From Streptomyces chryseus (lineage in GTDB: Bacteria > Actinomycetota > Actinomycetes > Streptomycetales > Streptomycetaceae): DNA of 64,000 nt. The position numbers and the translations under genes are program-made. Position 1 is the first letter of the stretch; each line of letters opens with the position of its first letter. Below, one piece after another: positions 17,801-26,200 of this stretch. Where the stretch lies: positions 22,617 to 86,616 of the forward strand of contig NZ_BMVO01000027.1 of the NCBI RefSeq assembly GCF_014650755.1, given 5' to 3'. Under the pieces are notes generated by a model, which saw nothing but the letters and a program-made list of their open reading frames with translations, was not told the DNA's origin and made no database searches.

Positions 17801-17918
17801 GTGGTTCCCCTGGTCTGGTTCGCGAGGTGCGGATGAACGGGTGGATGAACTGTGCGGTGAGCGGTGCACGGATGAGCCGGGCGCGGGTGAGCCGTGTCCG
17901 GCGGTCGGCCGGGCAGCC

Positions 17919-18587
17919 TCATGCCGTCGTCGTGCCCGCCGTCGAGAGGGGCCGCGCGGGCCCGTCGGCCCGCGTGGAGGAGACGGGAGCGGAGGCCGGT
18001 TCGTATGCGTCGAGTGCGGCGCGGATCTTGGCCAGGCCGCGCATGCGGTTGCGCTGCACCGTGCCGCGGTGCGAGCCGAGGTGTTCACCCGCCATGTCGT
18101 GGGTCAGTCCCTCGATGTCGACCAGGATCACGGCGGCCGCCTCCTTGGGGGACAGCCCGTGCAACAGCGCGGTCACCGCCGCCTCGGCCTCCCTGCTCGC
18201 GAAGCCGCCGTCCCAGCCGCGTTCCGGCAGCCGGTCGGTGCAGCACTCCCGGCGCGAGGGGTGCCGCCACAGGTCGCGGAGCAGGTTGAGCGCCGCCGCG
18301 CAGGTGTAGGCGTACGGCTGCTGCTGACGCGCCAGGCTGCGGGCACGCGCCCGGCGGGAGAGTCTCAGGTACGTCTCCTGCAGCAGGTCGTCGGCGTCGT
18401 GCGGATTGCCGGTCAGGGCCAGCAGTCTGCGCCGGAGTCTCGGCATCACGGCGGTGAATGCCTCGTCGAACTCGGCCGCGGTCATGTGGTCGCTGGTGGT
18501 CGTCGTCGTGGCGGTCGTGGTCCTCGTCGTGCTCTTGGCGGTCTTGGGCGACGTGGTCATCGTCGGCGAGATGCGGGTGTTCTCCAC
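17919..18587 (-). CDS. Sigma-70 family (ECF-like) sigma factor
   Basis: A 222-residue protein with region 2 (EFDEAFTAVMPRLRRRLLAL, NPHDADDLLQETYLRLSRRA) and region 4 (GLSPKEAAAVILVDIEGLTH then GEHLGSHRGTVQRNRMRG). The GTG at 18587 has GGGGGA upstream and adds a 34-residue Thr/Ser-rich N-terminus; an internal ATG at 18485 would start at the conserved helix. A long C-terminal extension lacks known motifs. It lies between wall-enzyme genes and may transcribe them. No anti-sigma gene is adjacent. Confidence 0.85.
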   Translation of the reverse strand: MENTRISPTMTTSPKTAKSTTRTTTATTTTTSDHMTAAEFDEAFTAVMPRLRRRLLALTGNPHDADDLLQETYLRLSRRARARSLARQQQPYAYTCAAALNLLRDLWRHPSRRECCTDRLPERGWDGGFASREAEAAVTALLHGLSPKEAAAVILVDIEGLTHDMAGEHLGSHRGTVQRNRMRGLAKIRAALDAYEPASAPVSSTRADGPARPLSTAGTTTA

Positions 18588-18646
18588 GGTGTTCCCCCGG
18601 GGTCTGTCTCGGACTGAGGCCGGGCATGGGCTTCAGGGCTGCGGCG

Positions 18647-19312
18647 CTACGGGTGACTCAGCGAGGCGGGCCCGTACGTGGCCGCCGGCGCCTCGGTCAG
18701 CAGCGCCCAGTACCGGTCTCCGTACGACCAGTGCCACCACTCGGTCGGGTAGTTGACGAACCCCGCGGCCGTCATGGCCCGGCCCATCACCGCCCGGTTG
18801 GCCCGGGACTCGGCGTCGATGCCGACCGCGGCGGTACGGCAGCCGCCCGCGCTCTCCTCGGGGGTGGCGTTGACCTCGCTGCCGAGGGGGAGCTCGGTGC
18901 CGTCCCCGGTGCACAGCGTCAGATCCACCGCGCCGCCGCTGACGTGCGGGGCGACCTCGGGGGGCGAGATGTACGCGCTGGCCAGCTCGCGTATCCGCTC
19001 CGGTGGGGCGTCGGGATGGGCCGTGCGCAGCGTGGCCGCGTACGCGTCGAAGTAGCGGCGCTGCAGCGCGTGCGGCCGGAAGCCCTCCACCATCAGCAGG
19101 CGGATGCCCGGGGGCAGCGCGTCCTGTGCGAGCAGGAGCCGACGTAGCACGTCGGCCCTCAGGTGTGCGTACGAGCCGTCGTCGTCGGCCTTCCGCGTGT
19201 CGACCCGAAGCGTGGTGACCTCCCGGGCGTCGACCAGGGGTTCACCGTTCTCGGCGACACGCGTGGCGGCCACTCGGTGGTCCGAAAGCAGGATGATGTC
19301 CGTCACGCTCAC
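18647..19312 (-). CDS. M15 family D-Ala-D-Ala dipeptidase (VanX-like)
   Basis: A 221-residue protein from GTG 19312. It carries the VanX active-site set: Arg79 in EGFRP, zinc ligands His123 and Asp130 in HVSGGAVDLTL, and Glu191 with His194 in EWWHW. No signal peptide is seen, as expected for a cytoplasmic VanX/DdpX that cleaves free D-Ala-D-Ala. That would alter wall precursors or recycle dipeptides, and it fits the surrounding peptidoglycan genes. No VanA or VanH homologue is present in the window. An array of 10-11 bp-spaced repeats lies directly upstream. Confidence 0.9.
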   Translation of the reverse strand: MSVTDIILLSDHRVAATRVAENGEPLVDAREVTTLRVDTRKADDDGSYAHLRADVLRRLLLAQDALPPGIRLLMVEGFRPHALQRRYFDAYAATLRTAHPDAPPERIRELASAYISPPEVAPHVSGGAVDLTLCTGDGTELPLGSEVNATPEESAGGCRTAAVGIDAESRANRAVMGRAMTAAGFVNYPTEWWHWSYGDRYWALLTEAPAATYGPASLSHP

Positions 19313-19329
19313 AGCGTGGAGGTGGGCTC

Positions 19330-19379
19330 TGCAAGAACGATGCAGATCCTCTGCAGGACGGTGCAGGACCGGTGCAGGA
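19330..19379 (-). promoter_or_regulatory. Five TCCTGCA-type repeats at 10-11 bp spacing
   Basis: On the plus strand TGCA-starting repeats begin at 19330, 19341, 19352, 19362 and 19373: TGCAAGAACGA, TGCAGATCCTC, TGCAGGACGG, TGCAGGACCGG, TGCAGGATGG. Read toward the dipeptidase gene they are TCCTGCA (three exact copies), ATCTGCA and TCTTGCA. Direct heptamers one helical turn apart are the usual target of SARP (OmpR-like) activators, and a SARP-type regulator is encoded about 0.9 kb away. The array ends only 17 bp before the GTG, so either the mRNA is leaderless or the true start is further in. Confidence 0.6.
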
Positions 19380-19481
19380 TGGCATGCGGTGCCAGTGCGG
19401 AGAGCGGGTGCGCGGAAGTGACGTCGCCCGAAGGCCGTCAGGGCCCCGCGCACCGCCCGCGCGAATGGGCCTCGGTTTTCG

Positions 19482-19895
19482 TCAGAAGCAGTCGTCGAAG
19501 TTCTGCGAAACACCGGGAATGGGGCTCCAGTTGTCGCCCCCGCTGACGTAGACCGCGCTGATCCAGCCGCGGGGCCCGCCGGCGTCCACCTGGACCCAGT
19601 AATTGTTCACGTACTGCCCGTCTCTGACGGTGTCGCCCGTGTTCTGGCAGTACGCCGTGACGTTCATCCGGCTGACTTTGATCCCGCTGTACGGCGCGCA
19701 CTCGAACGACGGGCAAGCGCGCATGTTCACGCCGGTCGCCCAGACGTAGACCGTCGTCGTGGCCGCCGCCTGCGGGGCGGGTGCGGCAGCGACCATGGAC
19801 AGCCCGGCGCCGCACGCCGCGACCGCGGCTACCGCCGTCCGGCGCAGTCGGTTGGGTCGTTTGGTCGCTGATCCGGCGGTCGGTGATCCGGTCAT
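19482..19895 (-). CDS. Small secreted SH3-like protein A
   Basis: A 137-residue protein. ATG 19895 has GGAGGG four to nine bases upstream. A signal peptide (AVAAVAACGAGLSMVAAAPA) is followed by an SH3-like domain with VYVWATGVNMRACPSFEC, TAYCQNTGDTV, YWVQVDAGGPRGWISAVYVS and a C-terminal DDCF. It is divergent from the SARP-type regulator gene. No catalytic domain is present, so it could bind cell wall, a metal or a partner protein. Confidence 0.8.
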   Translation of the reverse strand: MTGSPTAGSATKRPNRLRRTAVAAVAACGAGLSMVAAAPAPQAAATTTVYVWATGVNMRACPSFECAPYSGIKVSRMNVTAYCQNTGDTVRDGQYVNNYWVQVDAGGPRGWISAVYVSGGDNWSPIPGVSQNFDDCF

Positions 19896-20097
19896 GGAGC
19901 CCTCCGGGTCGGTTGGAGTCGGGTCGTCGATGACGCCCGGATGACGGTTCCGGAGAGCCGGCCGTATGCGTTTCGGCGAGAGGCAGTCATACGGAGGGGC
20001 GCTCGCCTCCGTCCACAGGTCGACAGCAGACGTCAATTTCCTCGGGTCGGGAGGGATTCACACAGGACACCCGGAGAATTCCAGCCACTTGCACTCG

Positions 20098-20161
20098 ATA
20101 CCGGCCTGCCGAATAACGGGCAGTCCGGTATGCGGCATGCCTGTCGGCGTCGGCCGGTATG
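20098..20161. promoter_or_regulatory. Hyphenated inverted repeat and CCGGTATG pair in the divergent promoter region
   Basis: ATACCGGcCTGCC (20098-20110) and GGCAGtCCGGTAT (20119-20131) form 13-bp arms with one mismatch around an 8-bp spacer. CCGGTATG recurs at 20125 and 20154. The elements lie 40-100 bp before the GTG of the SARP-type gene and upstream of the divergent SH3 gene, suitable for autoregulation. Confidence 0.45.
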
Positions 20162-20200
20162 TTGGCCCTGATTGCGTGAGCGTGGAATCGGGGGGACACC

Positions 20201-23200
20201 GTGGACGTTCGCCTTCTGGGTCCGGTCGAAGTGTCGAGCGGGGGGCACCGTATTCCGCTGAACGGTGCCAAACCGACGGGAATTCTCGCGGCTCTCGTCG
20301 TACATCTCGGTGAGGTGCTGTCCGCCGAGCGGTTGGTCGACCTGATCTGGGAGGAGGAGCCACCCGCCACCGCGCGGGCGCTCGTCGCCTCGCACGTCTC
20401 CGGACTGCGGCGGGTCCTGGCCGGAGCAAAGGGCGGCGACGCCATCCGCACCCGCTCCCCGGGTTACGTCGCCGAGTTCCCTCCCTCCGCCGTGGACGCC
20501 CGGCGCTTCGAGGAGGCGTTCACCGCCGGCCGGAACGCGGCCCTCGGCGGGCGGGCCGAGGAAGCCGCCGAGACGCTGCAGACGGCGGTGCGGCTGTGGC
20601 GCGGTCAGGACGCCCTGGAAGGGCTCGGCCAGTCCTTCGCCCGCGTCGAAGCGATGCGCCTGACAGAACTGCGGCTCGCGGCGCAGGAGTTCCGCTTCGC
20701 CGCCGAGCTGGACCTGGATCGTCGTACGGATCTCGTCGCCGAACTCGTGGCGCACGTCGCCGCCCACCCCCTCAGAGAGCGCTCGCGCGGCCAGCTGATG
20801 ACCGCGCTGTTCCGCACCGGCCGGGTGGCCGACGCGCTGCGCTGCTACGACGAGGGCCGCCGTCTGCTCCGTACGGAGCTGGGCGTCGATCCCGGGCCGG
20901 AACTGCGCGCACTGCACCAGGCCCTGCTCCGGGCGGACACGACGGTGCTGGGAGCGCCGGTCCGCCGCGGGGCCACATCCTCGGGGGAGGGCCACGGGCC
21001 CGCGGAGACGGCGGTCTCCTCGCGCCCGGACGCGGACACACCGTCGTACCACCACCGTCCCGGGCAGTCGTACGACGACCCAGGTCGGCCGGCTCCCTCT
21101 CAACTCCCGCCCGACGTGGCCGACTTCATAGGCCGCACCGAGCAGATCGCCTGGGCGACCGCCCTCCTGGAGCAGGTGCGGGACCCGCTGCGCACCGCGC
21201 CGCCCATCGGGGTGATCTCCGGCCGGTCGGGCACCGGCAAGACCGCCCTGGCCGTCCACGTGGGCCACCGCACCGCCGCACTCTTCCCCGACGGACAGCT
21301 CTTCGTGGACCTGCGCGCCGCGGACTCCGAGCCCGTACGGACCACGGACGCCCTGGCCCGACTGCTGCGCGCCCTCGGGGTGGACCCCGACACCCCGGCC
21401 CGCGACGAGGAGGACCTCCTCGGCCTGTACCGCACGCAAATCGCGCGCCGCCGCGTCCTGCTCATCCTCGACAATGCCGTCAGCGAGGCCCTGCTGCGCC
21501 CGCTGCTTCCACCGGGTGGCGGTTCGGCCGTGCTGATCACCGGCCGCCGTCGGCTGGTCGCCCTGGAAGGCGCCGCCCACCTCGACCTCGGTGTGCCCTC
21601 CGAAACGGAGGCACTGGAGCTGCTGGCCCGCGTCGCCGGCCCGACCCGGCCGACCCTGGAGCCCGACCGGGCCGCCGAGCTCGTCGCGCTGTGCGGCCGG
21701 CTCCCGCTCGCCGTCCGCATCGCCGGCGCCCGTCTCGCCGCCCGCCCCCACTGGACACCGGAACGGCTCGCGTCCCGCCTGAAGGACGAGCGCCGCCGCC
21801 TGGACGAATTGCAGGCGGGCGACCTGGAAGTACGCGCGAGCCTCGGACTCGGCTACGCCGACCTCGACCCACAGCAGCAGGGCGCCCTGCGCCGCCTGGC
21901 CCTGATGGATCTCCCCGACTTCGCCGCATGGGTCGCCGGGCCGCTCCTCGACGTGAGCGAGGACGACGCGGAGGACGCGGTCGAACAACTCGTGGACTGC
22001 CACTTCGTGGAGGTCGTACGCACCGACGAGACGGGCAGAACGCGCTACCGCATCCACGACCTGGCGCGCGAGTACGCCCGGGAACGCTGCCTGGCCGACG
22101 AGGCCCGGCAGGAACGGGAGACGGCGGTCCGAAGACTGGTCGACCGCTGGCTGGGCATGGCACGCAGCGCGGCAGCCCGCGGGCCGGGCGGCGCGTCGCG
22201 GCTCCTTCCTGCCACCGCGGTGGGCGAGTCGGCACGTTCGGCGGATGAGGTGATGGGTCCTGCGGGCGAGACCGCACGTTCGGCGGGCGGGGCGGCACGT
22301 CGCACGGATGAACCGGTGGGTGGCGCGGGCGGGTCGGCACGTTTCGCGGGCGAGCCGATGGATTCCGCGGCGGAGCTGACACGTTTCGCGGCGGAGCCGA
22401 CATCACTGACGCAACCGCCGGCCCACCTGGCGGGTGAGCCGACCGCGTGGTTCGCGGCCGAGCAGCGGTGCCTGCTCGCCGCGGTCACCCACTGTGCGGA
22501 GCACGGCATGTTCGATGCCGCCCGCGAACTCGCCGCCGCCCTCATGGCCGCCTCCGCGGCGCTCTACAACCAGTTCGACGCCTGGTCCCGCTCCCACGAC
22601 GTGGCCCTGCGGGCGGTGCGCCGCGGCGGAGATGCCGAGGGCGAGGCCTGGCTGCTGAACGGTCTCGGCCAACTCCGCCTGGAACAGGACCGCTTCGACG
22701 AGGCGCACGCGTTCTTCGCCGCGGCACTGCGCCTGTTCGAGGAGCGAGCCGTACGACGCGGCCGCGCGGACGCGTTGGCCGGCATGGGCATGGTCCGCCG
22801 CGAACAGGCCCGCTTCGACGAGGCGCTGGCCCTGCTGACCTCGGCGCTCGAACACTACCGGGAGCCGCAGGACATCGCGTCCATGGCGCATGTGCTGCAC
22901 GGCATCGGATGTGTGTACCGGGATCAGGGCCGCGATGACGACGCATGGGCCACTCTCTCCCGCGCACACCGCCTGTACGTGACCGCCCGCGACCGGTACG
23001 GCGACGCGCTCGTGCTGCGCTCACTGGGCCTGTACCACCGGGCGCGGGGTGACCTGCCCAGCGCGGAGGTCCTGCTGCGGCAGTCCCTCGGCATCTTCGA
23101 GGAGATGGACGACGCCTTCGGCGTCATGTACACGAGCCAGTCCCTGGCCAAGGTGGAGTTCCGGCAGGGCCGGATGACCACGGCCCGGCAGCGTCTCGAC

Positions 23201-23521
23201 CGGTGTCTGGAGATCACCCGCGAGCGCCAGGACGTCTTCGGAGAGGCGCTCGTCCTGCGCACCATCGGCGAGTGGCACCTCGCCGCGTTCGACGGGGAGA
23301 CCGCGACCGAGACCCTGCGACAGGCTCTCGGCCTGTGGGACAAGCTGGAGCTGCCCCTGTGGCGCGCCCGCACACTGCGGGACCTCGCCCGCGCCGAACT
23401 GGCCAAGGGCGCGGCCGGAACGGGGCGTGAGCTCGCAGAGGAGGCGCACCGCGTCTTCCGCCAACTCGGCAGCCGCGAAGCGCTGGAACCCTTGCAGCCG
23501 CACGACGCCCCGGGACGCTGA
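20201..23521 (+). CDS. SARP/AfsR-type regulator: winged helix, BTAD, NB-ARC, TPR
   Basis: A 1106-residue regulator. Residues 1-95 are an OmpR-like DNA-binding domain (VRLLGPVEVSSGG, GYVAEF), 96-245 the BTAD helical domain (RCYDEGRRLLRTELGVDPG), about 300-650 an NB-ARC STAND ATPase with P-loop GRSGTGKT (341-348) and LILDN Walker B, and about 755-1090 TPR repeats. GTG 20201 has GGGGGA upstream. Residues about 665-745 are a low-complexity Ala/Gly linker with degenerate repeats of ARFAGEP type. AfsR-like proteins activate genes through direct repeats near -35. Its position between divergent SH3 genes marks it as the likely pathway regulator. Confidence 0.93.
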   Translation: MDVRLLGPVEVSSGGHRIPLNGAKPTGILAALVVHLGEVLSAERLVDLIWEEEPPATARALVASHVSGLRRVLAGAKGGDAIRTRSPGYVAEFPPSAVDARRFEEAFTAGRNAALGGRAEEAAETLQTAVRLWRGQDALEGLGQSFARVEAMRLTELRLAAQEFRFAAELDLDRRTDLVAELVAHVAAHPLRERSRGQLMTALFRTGRVADALRCYDEGRRLLRTELGVDPGPELRALHQALLRADTTVLGAPVRRGATSSGEGHGPAETAVSSRPDADTPSYHHRPGQSYDDPGRPAPSQLPPDVADFIGRTEQIAWATALLEQVRDPLRTAPPIGVISGRSGTGKTALAVHVGHRTAALFPDGQLFVDLRAADSEPVRTTDALARLLRALGVDPDTPARDEEDLLGLYRTQIARRRVLLILDNAVSEALLRPLLPPGGGSAVLITGRRRLVALEGAAHLDLGVPSETEALELLARVAGPTRPTLEPDRAAELVALCGRLPLAVRIAGARLAARPHWTPERLASRLKDERRRLDELQAGDLEVRASLGLGYADLDPQQQGALRRLALMDLPDFAAWVAGPLLDVSEDDAEDAVEQLVDCHFVEVVRTDETGRTRYRIHDLAREYARERCLADEARQERETAVRRLVDRWLGMARSAAARGPGGASRLLPATAVGESARSADEVMGPAGETARSAGGAARRTDEPVGGAGGSARFAGEPMDSAAELTRFAAEPTSLTQPPAHLAGEPTAWFAAEQRCLLAAVTHCAEHGMFDAARELAAALMAASAALYNQFDAWSRSHDVALRAVRRGGDAEGEAWLLNGLGQLRLEQDRFDEAHAFFAAALRLFEERAVRRGRADALAGMGMVRREQARFDEALALLTSALEHYREPQDIASMAHVLHGIGCVYRDQGRDDDAWATLSRAHRLYVTARDRYGDALVLRSLGLYHRARGDLPSAEVLLRQSLGIFEEMDDAFGVMYTSQSLAKVEFRQGRMTTARQRLDRCLEITRERQDVFGEALVLRTIGEWHLAAFDGETATETLRQALGLWDKLELPLWRARTLRDLARAELAKGAAGTGRELAEEAHRVFRQLGSREALEPLQPHDAPGR

Positions 23522-23653
23522 GCCGGCACCCGCACGGCCAGCGAGTCGGCCCGGTACTCACCCGGCACTCATACGAGAGGCGACCACCCCCCGTCGCCAG
23601 GTGGACGGCGCGGCACCCGCCGCGAGCGACCACTGCCGGAAGAGGACTCCACC

Positions 23654-24121
23654 ATGACCAGTACGTCACCACGCACGGGCGGACGCAGACACCAGGGCGA
23701 ACCCGGATCTCGTATCCCCTTCAGGGCACTGCGCTCCTTCGCCGGGCTCCTCGTGGCCGTCGTCTCGATCCTGGTCTCGGTCGCACAGCCGGCGGCCGCA
23801 CACCCGCCGAGCGGGTCCGTGTACGTGTGGGCGAGCGACGTGCGGGTGCGTACGTGCCAGAGCACGACCTGTGCCCTCGCCACCACCGAGCGGCTGACCC
23901 GGGTCAGGGTCCAGGCGTACTGCCAGATCGACGCGGGTGAGCGCGGGCGCGTGACCGACGGCCCCTACACCAACACCTACTGGGTCCAGATCATCACGCC
24001 CGGAAGGACCCTGGGCTGGATCTCGGCGGTGTACGCCGGCGGCGGCTCCAACAACTCCCCGGTGCCCGGCGCCCCGGTCGACAGCCCCACGGACCCGTCC
24101 ATCGACTGCGAGTACGTCTGA
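23654..24121 (+). CDS. Small secreted SH3-like protein B
   Basis: A 155-residue protein with a long signal region ending SVAQPAAAHP. The SH3-like domain shows VYVWASDVRVRTCQSTTC, VQAYCQIDAGERGRV, YWVQIITPGRTLGWISAVYA and a final DCEYV. It is close in pattern to protein A on the other side of the regulator (paired Cys after the first strand, GWISAVY). It is the first gene of the plus-strand run after the regulator, with GAAGAGGAC before ATG 23654. Confidence 0.8.
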   Translation: MTSTSPRTGGRRHQGEPGSRIPFRALRSFAGLLVAVVSILVSVAQPAAAHPPSGSVYVWASDVRVRTCQSTTCALATTERLTRVRVQAYCQIDAGERGRVTDGPYTNTYWVQIITPGRTLGWISAVYAGGGSNNSPVPGAPVDSPTDPSIDCEYV

Positions 24122-24153
24122 GCCGCCAGCACCCTCGGAAACCGGAGGACACG

Positions 24154-24585
24154 ATGAACGCACGCGCAACGGTCCGCACGCTGACCACGGCCCTCCTCGT
24201 CGCCGCCGCGACGGTGGCCGGACCGGCGGCGACGACGGCGACCGGGGCCACGGCCGGAGACAGGACCCAGGCGGGGGCGATGGAGTTCACTGAGGTCCAT
24301 GTGTGGGCGACCGGCGTCAATGTCCGCAACCACCCGTCGGGAACACCCGCCTTCGATCAGTGCTACACGTTTCCCTCCCGCTCGAACTGCCGGGTCGTGG
24401 CATCGGTGTCGCGGGCCACCGTGACCGCCTACTGCCAGAAGCAGGGGGAGCTCATCACCGACTCGGGCTACCGCAGCCGGTGGTGGACGTACCTGGAGTC
24501 ACCGAGCGGCCAGTGGGGCTGGGTGAACAACGTGTACATCACGGGGGACGAACACCTGGCACACGTCAGTGACTGCGAGAACTGA
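24154..24585 (+). CDS. Small secreted SH3-like protein C
   Basis: A 143-residue protein; ATG 24154 follows CGGAGGACACG. A signal peptide (TALLVAAATVAGPAATTATGA) precedes an SH3-like domain with VHVWATGVNVRNHPSG, VTAYCQKQGELITDSGY, WWTYLESPSGQWGWVNNVYI and a C-terminal DCEN. It is 32 bp after protein B and one base before the lipoprotein gene, so the three are probably co-transcribed. Confidence 0.8.
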   Translation: MNARATVRTLTTALLVAAATVAGPAATTATGATAGDRTQAGAMEFTEVHVWATGVNVRNHPSGTPAFDQCYTFPSRSNCRVVASVSRATVTAYCQKQGELITDSGYRSRWWTYLESPSGQWGWVNNVYITGDEHLAHVSDCEN

Positions 24586-24586
24586 C

Positions 24587-25522
24587 ATGGCACGATTCCG
24601 CCGCCGAGGACGCCGGGCCCGCCCGGCTCCGGCGGTCCCCCCGCTGCTCGCGCTGGCCGCCGTCACCCTCATCGTCGGCGGCTGCTCGGTCGGCGGCGGG
24701 GCGGAGGCATCTCGCGACGTCCCGGCACCTGTCGCCGCCCTCGCTCCCGTCTCGAACGCCGAACGGTCACTGTTGCACGACGCGGAACAGACGCTCATCC
24801 GCCACTGCATGAGCCGGCACGGGTTCACCGTCCGGAAGGTGCCCGAGCACCCGCTTCCCGAGCAACGGGACTTCCCGTACGTGGTCGACGACGTGGCCTG
24901 GGCGCGCGAGCACGGGTACGGGAGCGAGCTGGAGCGGTGGGCGCGTGCGCTGCGCGACACCGACCCCAACCGGCGATACTCCCGGTCACTCGGCGCCGAA
25001 CGCCGTGCCGAGGCGATGGACGCGCTGCACGGGCGGCAGCGCAACGCGCTGACGGTGACACTGCCCTCCGGGGCCGAGGTCGGCCGCAGTGACGAGGGAT
25101 GCACGGCGGGGGCCGAGAAGGAGCTCTACGCGGACCTCGCGGCCTGGTTCCGTGCCGAAGCCGTCACCCAGGTGCTGTCCGGCCTGCGCCGGTCGCAGGT
25201 GATCGCCGACCCCGCCTACACCGGGGCCGTGCGCGCGTGGTCCGCCTGCATGAGCCGGCGCGGCCTGCACCACCCGGACCCGGCGGCCGCCCGCGCTCGA
25301 TTCCTGGACGCACCCGGCAATGCCACGCCCACAGAGGAACGGCGCACGGCGGTCGCCGAGGCGGAGTGCGCGCTGAGCAGCGGGCTGTCCGGCACAGCCG
25401 GCCGACTGAGCAGCCGGTACGGCGATGCCCTGAAGGCCGAGCACCACTCGGCGTTCCGCGAGCGGGACCGCCTGCAGCGCGCGGCGCTGCCACGGGCACG
25501 CGCGATCGTCGGCAACGACTGA
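24587..25522 (+). CDS. Putative lipoprotein of the SH3 island
   Basis: A 311-residue protein. After an Arg-rich start, a hydrophobic run ends in the lipobox LIVGGC, so it should be lipid-anchored outside the membrane. The mature part is Arg/Ala/Glu-rich and mostly helical, with paired CM motifs (RHCMSRHGF, SACMSRRGLHHPDP) repeated at either half, suggesting an internal duplication. I do not recognise the family. Its ATG lies one base after the stop of SH3 protein C, so expression is coupled. Confidence 0.72.
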   Translation: MARFRRRGRRARPAPAVPPLLALAAVTLIVGGCSVGGGAEASRDVPAPVAALAPVSNAERSLLHDAEQTLIRHCMSRHGFTVRKVPEHPLPEQRDFPYVVDDVAWAREHGYGSELERWARALRDTDPNRRYSRSLGAERRAEAMDALHGRQRNALTVTLPSGAEVGRSDEGCTAGAEKELYADLAAWFRAEAVTQVLSGLRRSQVIADPAYTGAVRAWSACMSRRGLHHPDPAAARARFLDAPGNATPTEERRTAVAEAECALSSGLSGTAGRLSSRYGDALKAEHHSAFRERDRLQRAALPRARAIVGND

Positions 25523-25604
25523 CCGGCACCGGACGGCACGGGCTGCCCCACAAGGAAGACCATCGAAGATCACCGACAACCCACCCATGGAGAAGAGGGA
25601 GAAC

Positions 25605-26102
25605 ATGAGGACCACTGCGCTCCGCGCAGGGCTGGCCGCGGCCGTTCTGACCGGGCTCACCGCGTTCGCGGTACCGGCGACGGCACAGGCCGCGGACCCG
25701 AACGGCGCCCGGACCCCCGAGCCGGCGACCACGGCGGCCCCCGCGGCCGACGGAAACTTCTATGCCTACGAGTTCGTCGGTCTCATGGGCGAGTACTGCG
25801 CCTGGGCCGGCGACGACGCCAACTGGAGCACCTGCTCGCCACGAGGCGGTATCCGCAACCAGGCGAGCTCGGTCGAGAACCGGGGCTTTCCCGGCGCGTA
25901 CGAGGACGTCCTCGTGTACTGGGACAACGCGGACGACGCCGGAGGCTGGGACGGCGCCCGGGCCTGCATCCAGAACGGCTGGTCGTACGGACACCTGTAC
26001 GCGTATCGGTTCCCGGCGAACGGGGCGGGTGGCGGCGAGAAGATGGAGAACAACATCTCCGCCCACCGCTGGGTGCACTCCTGCACCGAGGACCCGCTGT
26101 AG
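25605..26102 (+). CDS. Secreted peptidase-inhibitor I36-like protein
   Basis: A 165-residue protein with a signal peptide (GLAAAVLTGLTAFAVPATAQA) from ATG 25605, preceded by GAGGGA. The mature part (FYAYEF, YCAWAGDDANWSTC, ASSVENRGFPGAYEDVLVYW, CIQNGWSYGHLYAYRF, NNISAHRWV) fits the I36/beta-gamma-crystallin-like secreted proteins of Streptomyces, whose type member SMI inhibits a metalloprotease. It could protect the extracellular wall enzymes or a partner. A second I36-like gene is at 56841. Confidence 0.75.
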   Translation: MRTTALRAGLAAAVLTGLTAFAVPATAQAADPNGARTPEPATTAAPAADGNFYAYEFVGLMGEYCAWAGDDANWSTCSPRGGIRNQASSVENRGFPGAYEDVLVYWDNADDAGGWDGARACIQNGWSYGHLYAYRFPANGAGGGEKMENNISAHRWVHSCTEDPL

Positions 26103-26106
26103 GGAG

Positions 26107-26156
26107 AAGGCGAGGCCGCCCCGGCGACACGGTCATACGGGCGCGCCTCGCCTTCC
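26107..26156. terminator. Hairpin between the I36-like and SH3 genes
   Basis: GAAGGCGAGGC (26107-26117) and GCCTCGCCTTC (26146-26156) are perfect 11-bp arms with a 28-nt loop, just after the stop codon at 26102. It may end the upstream transcript, although the loop is long and no T-run follows. Confidence 0.4.
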
Positions 26157-26200
26157 GTCCTACGGCCGGACAGGAAGAATCCACGGCGAAGGGGACTTTG

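Noticed and set aside
17831..17890. GGATGA/GGTGA repeats upstream of the NlpC gene
   Set aside because: Spacing is 12-15 bp and irregular, unlike the clean array at 19330; probably chance.
20033..22057. Long minus-strand frame opposite the SARP regulator
   Set aside because: Typical high-GC antisense frame; no family pattern and no RBS.
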